In this document: piece by piece, positions 10,197 through 19,139 of the stretch
Position numbering within the stretch: position 1 is the first letter of the stretch
Layout: every line of letters starts with the position of its first letter
NCBI GenBank assembly: GCA_963573315.1
Contig: OY752153.1
Location: forward strand, 806,001-870,000
Source of the DNA: Entomortierella parvispora
Taxonomy: Eukaryota > Mortierellomycota > Mortierellomycetes > Mortierellales > Mortierellaceae
Direction: 5' to 3'
DNA length: 64,000 nucleotides
Notes under the pieces: model-generated
What the model was told of the DNA's origin: nothing
Seen by the model: only the letters and a program-made list of their open reading frames with translations
Database searches by the model: none
Made by a program: the position numbers and the translations under genes

Positions 10197-12991
10197 AAGG
10201 GGACCATGGAACTACTCCAAGCCATGAACCCCCTGACCCTATCCATGGAGAAACGTTAGAAGAAGAAGAAGCAAACGTGTTGGTAGCAGCTCGCTCCTCC
10301 CCACGCAATCCAACCAACTCATTACCTTACGCAAAAGCACCGCCGCCTAGAGGTATACCCCGACCGACCGCTTCCGCCCAGGTCCTAAAGCAACCCCCGG
10401 CTTTGACCAACCGCCTCGGCCCTCCCAGCATGCATCGCCCGAAGACCATTCAACATGCTGAATCCAAGACATCCACGATGGATGTAGATCCTCCTTCTCG
10501 ACAAGAGATGATGACCGCCGTCGAGATCCCTGTCCGTCCCAAGAGTAATGTGACGTTTGCGGTCGAGGGCCCATCTGCTGCGGAAAACCTGGCCCGGCTC
10601 GAACGTACAATCGCTGCCCAGAACGCAATCAAGGCGCAGAGGGACAATGGACAAGCCAAGAGAGATGAGAAGGAGGAGGATGAGGTGGATGGAGGCTTGC
10701 GAAGGATGATGGTTCCCCCGAGGGAGGGTCGAAAAGCAATGGCGGCAAGAAAAGTGAATGGAGATGGAGATGCTGGCCCGAGCATGAGTGCGTCAGCAGG
10801 ACCGAAGAACACTTGGGACGAAAAAGACCGAGCTAAGCCACCCCCGCACACTGGAACAAAAAAGAAATCAGAGAGCAGCAAGAGCCAAAAAGGGAAAGAG
10901 GACAGCAAAAAAGGGACGGACAAGAAAAAGAAATCTGGCCGGACACGCGAGTCGGACGAGGCATTTCTAAAGTCTCTTCCCAACCCCGTCGTCTTGCAGT
11001 TGAACCAACAGCCGTTTGACATCCGTCAGTGCTTAAGGACCACTAAGGTTGAGGGTCTTACCATCGGTCAACTAATGGAGTTATCCCCCAGCATCCGCCG
11101 AACCGTTCAAGCATCGTTGAAGACTGTACCGCGTGAGGAGCGAATTTTACTCAGTGAAGAATATCCGTCCCTGCCCCTCGGGGAGTCTGAAGCGGAAGAG
11201 TTGCGTGTATTTTTGAATCGTGTTGAACGATCAAAGACAGACACTCATGGATTCCGAGCCGCAATTATGGGAACCAAGTGCGATATCTTACTTGATGGAG
11301 GATCTTGCGTCAATGTCATCCGTCGCGGGTTCTTGGAGCAGATTGGCATCACCAACCACACTCCATATTCATCGTTTACTTTGAAAGGGTTGACGGGGAA
11401 TGCAGGCGTGGCTGGAGAGGCACCGAGCGTGCCTATCGATATCCAAGGTATCATGATCCCGGCCGGTTGTGTGATCGTCGAGTCCGTCGACTTCAATATT
11501 CTGTTGGGTCGTCCTTTCCTTGAAGCCTGTGGAGGATATACAGATTGGGCCACCGCCGTTACTAGTTTGCAAATACAAGGCTTCAAGATCGTGATCGATG
11601 GACGTGCTCGAACCACCCCGAAAGTCTCTCGTCTCCCCATCCAAGATAAACAACAGGACCCGGTGATAGAAACAAGTGAAGAGGGTGACACCGACGGTTC
11701 ATCAGACGAGTCGGACACAGATGAGGAGGATTCTTCGACCGACGACAAAGAAAACGACGACGAAGGGTATGCCCTACTCATTCGAAGCATTCAGGAGGGC
11801 AAGGTTGAGCGGACTGATGCGCGACAACTCAAGAAGGACGATGAGAATGAGGAGATCGTCAATTGTTGGTTCTTGCGCGCCGTCTTCCCTGATCCCCCTG
11901 CTTTGGATGGACGACAACCCACCTCTTGTTTGTCAATTTCAGATTCTTCGGATACGGCCTCATCGAAGATCAGCGATCCTATGTTTGATGCGGCCCCGAT
12001 AATGGTCAACAATTCATACGGATTTCATTTGGAGGCTCCCCGCTGTCGTGATCGTTTGACTAACACCCCGGTCATATTGTTGCCCGGCCTGGAGGAGCGA
12101 TCAGTATACGTGGGAGATATCCAAGAGGTTCACGACAACTTGCCTGAAATCCAACGCATTTTTCAGGAGCACCAGGAGTGTTTTCCCAAGGAAGGGGAGA
12201 TGTCTAGGACGTTGGATGCAGATATGTTGGAAGCCCCTGCCTCTTTTCACCTCAAACCTGGGTCCAAATTTCCGCGCGCATATAACAAAAAATACTCGCC
12301 CGGACAAATTGCGACCTTGTGCGAGTATCGAGACCAGATGGTCAGGGCTGGAAAAATGAGGCGATCTGGCTCACCTGCTTCTTGCAACCCTCTCCTGATT
12401 CAGAAGAAGGATGGATCTTATCGGGTGTGCATTAATTTTATCCCTGTCAACAAATTAATTGCCCCCATGGCCTGGCCCTTACCGGACCCTATCACTGAGA
12501 TATACAAGCTGCAAGGATGCGAATTCTTATCTTTTTGGGATTGCAAGGACGGATACCTCCAATCGCCCATTGCCGAAGACAGTCGCTTTCTCACCGCCGT
12601 TGCTTTCCCAGACGGACTGTACGAGTACAATGTATTACCGATGGGCCTCATTGACTCCATGCAATGGTACACTCGACACATGGGCGAGGTCTTTAATTCT
12701 ATCAAGGATCGACTCAGCAATTTTGTGGACGACATGGCTACCGGAGATGCCAAATTCCCCCTTCATTTTCGGACTGTGGAAGAAGTGTTGGTGCGGATGG
12801 ATGAGTTCAATGGATCGTTCTCTGGCAAGAAATCAGCATTTTTTGTGAAGCAGCGCGAGTTTTTGGGACGGATCGTCGGGAATGATCATATCTCGGCCGA
12901 CCCAAAGAAGCTATCCAAGATGGAATATTGGCCGGTTCCGCAAAATGTGACAGAGTTGCGCGGATTTGTCGGGTTTGCCTTATTCCTCTGA
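10197..12991 (+). pseudogene. Pol of A3, first part (protease and reverse transcriptase) ending at an in-frame stop
   Basis: The frame is open from the gag stop; the first methionine-like codon is at 10277 and 904 residues follow. Order: a long basic Lys/Arg/Pro-rich region (1-260), an aspartic protease-like motif LLDGGSCVNVI (Asp-Gly-Gly instead of the usual Asp-Ser/Thr-Gly), an acidic linker, then reverse transcriptase with FVDD as active site (usual: YxDD). It ends GFALFL-stop (TGA, 12989-12991). The following codons in the same frame continue the RT connection region, so this is one nonsense change, probably from CGA. The RT sequence is quite unlike those of families B and C. Confidence 0.85.
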
Positions 12992-14929
12992 GATTTCATA
13001 TCCAACTTTTCTGCCATGGCTGCTCCACTCTTCCCGCTGTACAAATTGCACAAGGATCCCAAGGCCTTTGTCGACAAATGGTTGTCAGACCCCAAGTATA
13101 CAGAAGCCTTTCGTGCCATTCAAATCGCTCTGGTTACTGCTCCGGTTTTGGTCATGATGGATCATAGACGCCCAGTTATTATTTCGGCCGACACCTCAGA
13201 TTTTGCTTCTGGCCATGTAATTGCACACTGTCTGCACCCCGAAGATGATGAGCGGATTGATATCCATGTCAAGTATCAGCCGATAGTGTTTGGGAGCCGA
13301 AAATTATCTGGGGCCGAGTCAAGATATTTCGCCACTGAGCGTGAGCTGTTAGGATTGGTGTACTGCTTAACCAAGCATAGCCATCTGTTGGAGGGAAAGG
13401 AGATTCATGTCTTCATCGATCATCGAGCGTTGTTATATCTGCACAACCTCTCTTCCAAAAGTGCACGCCTCACTCGATGGACCTTCATCATTGCTCAGTT
13501 CAGGATCACCATCCACCATCGTCCGGGGCGAGATATGAAAGACTCGGATCCGCTCTCCCGTATTCATCATAAGAACATCACGGGTGAAGATTTGCCAGAC
13601 ATAGGAATGGAGGATGCAATGGAGATGGAGGAGAACAAGCGGCTCATGAGGACTATGCTGATTTCAGAGGATCAGGAGCCTTTTGTTTCGATTGTGGCAG
13701 CTTTGCAAGGGGACCCATTGACATATTTGGATAAGGTCACTAGGGGGAAGATCATGAGCATGCTTCCCAAGTACTTTGTCACTCAAGGGCGTTTATTTAA
13801 ACGCACATCTGGTGGTAGCCCACGCCAGTATGTACCACCAGGTGAAGTTTTGAGCGTGCTGGAGAACACTCATGGATCTACTGTCATGGGTCATCTCGGA
13901 GTGGTCGCAACATATACACTCATTGCCGAAGGGTACTTCTGGCCGGGCATGTACGCAGACGTTAAGAAGCACCTTTCGACTTGCGACGCTTGTCAACGCT
14001 TTCAAACGCGCGATCCAACACGATATCGTTTCCATCGTTTGCCGCCACCTCAAACGATCTTCCATACCTTGGGCCTGGATGCAGTTGGACCCTTACCGAT
14101 GTCTAATGGCAAGCGGTTTGTTTTGAATATGGTGGATTATCTCTCTGGATGGGTTGTATCTGTCGCCCTTGCTTCTTTAGCAGGAAATATTATCGTCCGG
14201 ACTGTAGAAAAGCATTGGGCTCGACAATATGGATACCCCCATCGCATCATCACGGACAATGGATCATCTCTATCCGCGGGAGCCTTCAAGGAGTGGTGTA
14301 TCAATCATGAAATCGATCTCGACCCTGCTTCTGCATATCATCCAGAGACCAATGGAATGGTGGAGCGATATAACGGTTTTATGGTACGACAATTGGCTCG
14401 TATCATTCAGCATGATGGTTTGGCTGAGAGTGCCTGGGCTACTATCTTGGACCGTGTTACATGGACTTGGAGAACTCAGATCAAGCAGACTAGAGGCGTA
14501 TCTCCTTTCGAAATCCTCTTTGGTCAACGAGCTCGCCTCCCATGGGATATAGATCACACTCGGAAGATGGATATGAATGAACGCGAGGAAGTCGACGAGG
14601 AGAGACGTGAGATCTTGGAAGTTTTGCGTGCTGAAGTTCATCAGAGGATTATTAATGAACACAAGTGGTCCACTGAAGCTGCTGATCTACCCCTCCCTCG
14701 GAAATATGAGGTCGGAGACGAGGTCTTGGTCCATCAGTCCGCACTTCTGAAGCAATGGAGTGGCAAGCTATCACCTCGTTGGAAGGGCCCTTTAACCATC
14801 TTCGAAGCTTTGCCTGGAGGTGCCTATCGATTGGGCGAGAAGGTTGAGGGGCAATGGCATCGATATTTTGGAGGTCGCCCTGTCAACCATGCTCGTCTTA
14901 AGCCTTACAAACGTGACACCCAGGATTAA
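12992..14929 (+). pseudogene. Pol of A3, second part (RNase H and integrase)
   Basis: Same frame as the preceding part, continuing past the TGA; the first internal ATG is at 13016 (637 residues from there). It contains RNase H (ISADTSDFASGHVI and FATERELLGLVY), the integrase HHCC finger (ending CDACQRF), and the DD-E core: LDAVGPLP, ITDNGSSL and NGMVERYNG. It ends with a short basic tail and has no chromodomain, unlike families B and C. Without stop-codon readthrough, this part cannot be made as part of Gag-Pol from this copy. Confidence 0.86.
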
Positions 14930-15026
14930 ATAGATCTGGAGGACGCCTTTGGGGATCAGCTTCCCTAGAGACACTCGCTGGCTTGCTCTCACATAAGACG
15001 ATGTGAGAAAGAGACCCTGGGATCGG

Positions 15027-16068
15027 TGTGGTGTAGTGGATCCAGGTCCCAGATCCACGCGAGCGAGATAGAGAGAGTTATTTTTAGTATTTAGTTATTT
15101 TTTTATTTTTGTTCCTGTTTTCTGTTTTCTATAAAAAAGGGAGCAAAGTCCACTTTGCTCCTGGTTGCCTTTTCCCCTTACGATTCCCTCCTGTACCTTG
15201 TTGATCACCAGAACACCTCCCTTCTGCTCGTATCTGTCTCGCAGTTACCCTTGGCGTTGCTGCAATATTCAACCCCATCAGCCTTTGGACGCCGTTGCAA
15301 TATACGAATCCCTGGGCCTTGACTGTTCCCTGGATATCCCCCAGACCTTTTGTGTTCCCTTGATCCTCCCTGCCCACTCTCGCAACATATCCATCCGTGT
15401 GCCAGCCCTCCTTGATCAAGTCCTGTACCGCCCTCCGAGCGCTCCGTAGGATCACCTGGACCCTCGCCTATCCGATATCAATTGGCCATTTGCGAGGTAC
15501 ACTTACGATGTCATATCTCTTCTGAGTGGACCTGTTATGATCTTGGCAACCCACCCTGAGGCCTTCATTGGTGCTTGGGGACCAACCATCCTCCTCGTTA
15601 TATCTCGGAGTCTCCTCTGAACCCTCAGTTAGGCGACCTTGTCCCCTTTCCCAGATAGAATCTCCTTTGCCTTGCTTTACTGACTAGATCCCATCCCATC
15701 CCCTGTGTTGTTATTAGTATAGTATAGTCGCCGTCGTGCTCTTAGCCTTGTAGTCTTTGTTCTCCTGTTTGGATCCCGTTAGGACCTGCCTGCTCTTCGG
15801 TATGTGGTCCTTGGTTTTCATCCAGTTCATTCTACTTATCTTTTGATCCCTTTGCTGACTCTCTCTCCTTCCTGTTTATCTCCAGTACTATCTCCTTGAG
15901 ACTGTATCTGATCATACAACAGCGTTGTGCCTGATCCCTGTGGCCCTGAGAGCAAAGTCCCTATCAACTGTAAGCGACGATTTTTGTTAGTCATCTTTCT
16001 TCTCGTTATCAATTTCGCTTCCAGCTCATTGCTGACCTTAGACTATACTTACATTAGACAACATCACA
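15027..16068 (+). repeat. Family A LTR (3' LTR of A3)
   Basis: 1042 bp, full length, and the same as the A1 LTR at all sites compared, while the partner LTR at 7617 differs. The stretch 14930-15026 before it is a short 3' untranslated segment with only a weak purine tract (gagaaagag). It joins gcggcagagtg of the B' element directly. Confidence 0.9.
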
Positions 16069-16793
16069 GCGGCAGAGTGCCAATCGCGCGGTCTTTGAAG
16101 AGAGCAGCAAAGTCAGCGTACTCCGGAGGCAGGACAGGGACAGGTTTTTCATCAACAGAATTCAAGGACAGAGAGGGGTCAGAGTGCTCGCGGATCGCTT
16201 CAAGATCGCGGCAGAACAAAGAAACGAGTTGTAACGAGTACAAGTCATCAACAGAAAGGTCAGAAGACTCTACATCAATAGAGTCAAGATCAAGATCAAG
16301 ATTTTCAATAGATAAATCAGGAGAGTAATGAGAAAGGCAACGTTTATTGCAGTGTTCATCACGAAAAGAAACTAAGTGCTTTTTCCAATGGATATGAGGG
16401 TTGTGGATGTGTAACCAGTCAATTCCAAGGATAACAGCATGGGTCTGAAGAGAGGTGACGTGGCAATTGAGGGTCTCATGATGGGAGTCTGAGATAGTGA
16501 AACTCAAAGGACAGGTCTTGGTGACGGGGCCCGAGGTGCTTGGGGAGCCATCCGCCATATGTAAACGGACAGGGTGATTGAGTTCCGAGGTTGGTAGAGA
16601 TAATTTTTTGATAAATGCGGCGTCAACAAAGGATTTTTGTGCGCCCGAATCGAGGAGAGCATTGGTCTTGACAGGGGGTCGGTCAGGAAGGTGAACGGTG
16701 ATAGGGATGAGGAGACAGTAACGAGGAAGTGTGGGCTGGCCCGGGGGAGTAGGCGCAGCGAGGACGTGGCCTAAGATCCAATCCTCGGTAGGA
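16069..16793 (-). pseudogene. Protease-linker fragment of reversed family B element (B')
   Basis: Read on the minus strand, the frame opens at the end of gag in a -1 register and gives the aspartic protease motif LLDSGAQKSFVD, then HMADGSPS and VILGIDWLHIHNP. This is the usual Ty3 retropepsin layout. A Ser/Asp/Leu-rich linker and the pre-RT motif LPPEYADFAALFKDRA follow. The frame is cut at 16069 by the A3 LTR, some 55 residues before RT would start. An internal ATG lies at 16558, but the protein begins upstream as part of Gag-Pol. Its own RT-integrase part is not in the window. Confidence 0.82.
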
Positions 16794-16794
16794 T

Positions 16795-17922
16795 CTAGGC
16801 CGACTCGTTTTCCGAATCATATTCGAAAGACACACCTTCGACGGAAACAGCTGCAAGGCGGGCTTTCTTGACAGGGCAATCACCAGCAAAGTGATTCTTT
16901 CCACCACAGTAAAGACAAAGCTTGTTGTCGCGACGACGTTGTTTCTCTTCAGCGGTGATGTGCTTGACACGCACAGTATCAAGATCCATATCAGTTGAGG
17001 ACGAGGCAGCGGCAGAGGAGGTCGCGGCTGGGGTAGTGGATCTTCGGGACCAAGAGTTGTTCGAGTGGTGAGCTCGAGTGCCAAAACGCTGATCGCGCGC
17101 ACGCGAGACATGGTTTTGGTACGCAGTGGAGGCAGCAGCCTGGGCGTCACGGAGGGTCTTGAGGTTGTGCATCTGAGCTGTCAACAGGGATTTGACATCG
17201 GATGACAGACCATCCTTGAAACGGGCAAGAAGAGCAACCTCGTTCCAACCGGACTGAGAAGCTAGAGGTTGGAACTTGGCGATGTACTCCGAGACTGTGC
17301 CGTTCTGGCGGAGACGGATGAGTCGATTGTTGATATCATCGGCGTGAAGGTGGTTGCCATAGAGGTCGTTGAGGAGGTCGGCAAAGAGTTCCCAGTCAGA
17401 CAAGTAACCTTCGGTATCTTGGGCGCGGCCGATGACGTACGGGGCAAAGAACTCTGCGGGAAGGCCTTCCATTGACTGTAAGGCCAGATTAATCTTGTCG
17501 ACGTCAGTTCTGAAAGATCTGGGATGTCTCGAGAACACGGTGTTGAGTTGCGACATGAACTGGTTCAGCGACATGCCATTGGGGTCACCCTTGAACTTGG
17601 TCGTGAGGGCGTTCGGGACTGGAACGTTGAGACCACGCTGAGCCAATTGGGCAAGGATCTCTTGGACTTGGAGTTGATATTCTTGTTGGCGGGTTTGGTT
17701 CTCGGCGAGGGTCTGGATAGCCTCTTGGACAACAGAGGCGGACGAAGTGCTCGATGTGGCCTCGGCCATGGCAGTCATCTGTTGTTGCAGAACTTCTACC
17801 TGTTGCATGGTAGCTTGCAGATGCTGGAGGACAACTTGGGGATTAACGTCCGAGTTCTCAGCTTGCTCGGCGATGTGGTGCAGGGTGTAGATACCCTGCT
17901 GGTCGTGTTGGTTGTGGTCCAT
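16795..17922 (-). CDS. Gag of B' retrotransposon
   Basis: 375 residues. The N-terminus (MDHNQHDQQGIYTLHH) and the following Gln-rich coiled-coil segment (about 30-90) are shared almost exactly with the forward B element at 19140. A retrotrans-gag type capsid region (about 105-290) follows, then a Ser/Ala-rich stretch and one CCHC knuckle, CLYCGGKNHFAGDC, near residue 335-350. It is the only full-length family B Gag here and shows what the forward B copy has lost. Confidence 0.88.
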   Translation of the reverse strand: MDHNQHDQQGIYTLHHIAEQAENSDVNPQVVLQHLQATMQQVEVLQQQMTAMAEATSSTSSASVVQEAIQTLAENQTRQQEYQLQVQEILAQLAQRGLNVPVPNALTTKFKGDPNGMSLNQFMSQLNTVFSRHPRSFRTDVDKINLALQSMEGLPAEFFAPYVIGRAQDTEGYLSDWELFADLLNDLYGNHLHADDINNRLIRLRQNGTVSEYIAKFQPLASQSGWNEVALLARFKDGLSSDVKSLLTAQMHNLKTLRDAQAAASTAYQNHVSRARDQRFGTRAHHSNNSWSRRSTTPAATSSAAASSSTDMDLDTVRVKHITAEEKQRRRDNKLCLYCGGKNHFAGDCPVKKARLAAVSVEGVSFEYDSENESA

Positions 17923-18251
17923 GGTAGCGAAAACGAGGGAACAAGGGGGCGAGGGCCGTTTTCAGCGGATTTTTGGTAACAGAAATGAGGAAAAATAAGC
18001 TTTTTTAAAGATTTCCTGTGCGCGAGCAATGCAAGTGTTCGCGGGCCAAGGAGAGCAGGAAATGTGCAAGAAGAAGAACGGTGGAGAAACAAGAAGTCGA
18101 CCAGTTTACTTTTATCGACGCGAATTGACCCCGGACGGTGGATTGCGGACAGTAACCCTGGGACAGGTGAACTATTACTAAAAGGGAGTTGCTGCAAAAT
18201 GGAAGCAGCAAGAGTGGAGGAGTGTGTCTGGAAGGAAAGACGAGAAGGCAG

Positions 18252-18269
18252 GATGTGTAGAGTCTGCAA
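18252..18269 (-). promoter_or_regulatory. B' primer-binding site
   Basis: The minus strand reads (a)ttgcagactctacacatcc right after the LTR end. Its first bases attgcagact are the exact reverse complement of agtctgcaat in the LTR of the same element, downstream of the TATA box, as expected for self-priming. One base differs from the forward B copy (cta versus caa). Confidence 0.6.
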
Positions 18270-18340
18270 TGTCACGATCGGACAAGACAGGGACAAGAAG
18301 GTGAAGGAAAGGTGTGGTTTATTGTGAATTGCAGACTGAG
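18270..18340 (-). repeat. B' 5' LTR, inner part, split by the forward B insertion
   Basis: The 3' end of the reversed B' LTR (71 bp). The other 385 bp lie at 22990-23374 on the far side of the forward B element. Joined without one copy of the duplicated CTGAG they give 451 bp, the normal family B LTR length. Confidence 0.85.
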
Positions 18341-18792
18341 TGTCACGAAACGTCGCAGACTCAGATCGTACGAAGTACGCGTCTCTTGTACCTCTGGTCT
18401 AGGATCGCGAACCTAGGATCTGTATCCGCACTCATTGGCTTGTCCTCTGATCTCCGACGAGTACCCCTGGCGTCCAGGTTCTGGACCTAGGGCTATAGCT
18501 ACCCTTAGTACGTATCTCTCAGCCGCACCTATCAGGACCTCCATCTCGTTCTCCTTCATCTATGTTGCCATCCCGGACCCTACTCATAGGTCCGGCTTAT
18601 GATTAGTACCTGCCCGGATATGTATCCTACTCTTTCGTGTCATCTCTGACTCAACGTAGGCCTGGGTCCAGGCCTTCATCACTCTCTAGTATATAAACCC
18701 CCCTGTCCTCTTGCTTTGTTCCTCAGTCTGCAATTCACAATAAACCACACCTTTCCTTCACCTTCTTGTTCCTGCCTTGTCTGACCGTGACA
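18341..18792 (+). repeat. Family B 5' LTR (B2)
   Basis: 452 bp, TGTCACG...CGTGACA. TATA box tatataaa at 18690-18697; likely RNA start around agtctgcaat (18725-18734). It differs from the partner LTR at roughly seven sites, including one extra g in cctgggtccagg, so the copy is not brand new or has exchanged sequence with other copies. Confidence 0.9.
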
Positions 18793-18802
18793 TTGCAGAC
18801 TC
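18792..18802 (+). promoter_or_regulatory. Family B primer-binding site, probably self-priming
   Basis: Attgcagactc begins at the last LTR base. Its first ten bases are the exact reverse complement of agtctgcaat (18725-18734), which sits about 28 nt after the TATA box where transcription should begin. In Tf1/sushi-type elements the RNA 5' end folds back onto such a site as primer. The same pairing holds in B'. Confidence 0.65.
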
Positions 18803-19139
18803 AACACATCCTGCCTTCTCGCTTTCCTTCCAGACACACTCCTCCACTCTTGCTGCTTCCATTTTGCAGCAACTCCCTTTTAGTAATAGTTCACCTGTCC
18901 CAGGGTTACTGTCCGCAATCCACCGTCCGGGGTCATTCGCGTCGATAAAAGTAAACTGGTCGACTTCTTGTTTCTCCACCGTTCTTCTTCTTGCGCATTT
19001 CCTGCTCTCCTTGGCCCGCGAAAACTTGCATTGCTCGCGCACAGGAAATCTTTAAAAAAGCTTATTTTTCCACATTTCTGTTATCAAAATCCGCTGAAAA
19101 CGACCCTCGTCCACTTGTTCCCTCTCCGTTTTCGCTACC

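Larger units (their letters stand above)
7617..16068 (+). mobile_element. Family A retrotransposon A3, LTR to LTR, probably recombinant
   Basis: Complete layout: LTR 7617-8593, gag 8730-10196, pol 10190-14929 with one in-frame stop, LTR 15027-16068. The left flank is family C pol and the right flank is family B protease-linker DNA. The 5-bp flanks differ (actgg and gcggc), so there is no target duplication. The two LTRs also differ by a 65-bp deletion and several substitutions. Together these suggest recombination between two A insertions rather than a single integration. Confidence 0.88.

Noticed and set aside
10450..11022. 190-codon minus-strand frame antisense to A3 pol
   Set aside because: Ser/Phe/Leu-rich shadow of the Lys/Pro-rich sense frame; no independent support.
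16069..17922. Joining B' gag-protease with family C pol (4971-7616) as one element split by A3
   Set aside because: The outer LTRs differ (family B on the right, the 239-bp C LTR on the left), about 55 residues would be missing between the parts, and A3 has no target duplication. Kept only as an alternative to test.
17524..17979. Leu/Gly-rich plus-strand frame opposite B' gag
   Set aside because: Antisense shadow of the Gln-rich Gag; it recurs opposite the forward B gag at 19209-19538 for the same reason.
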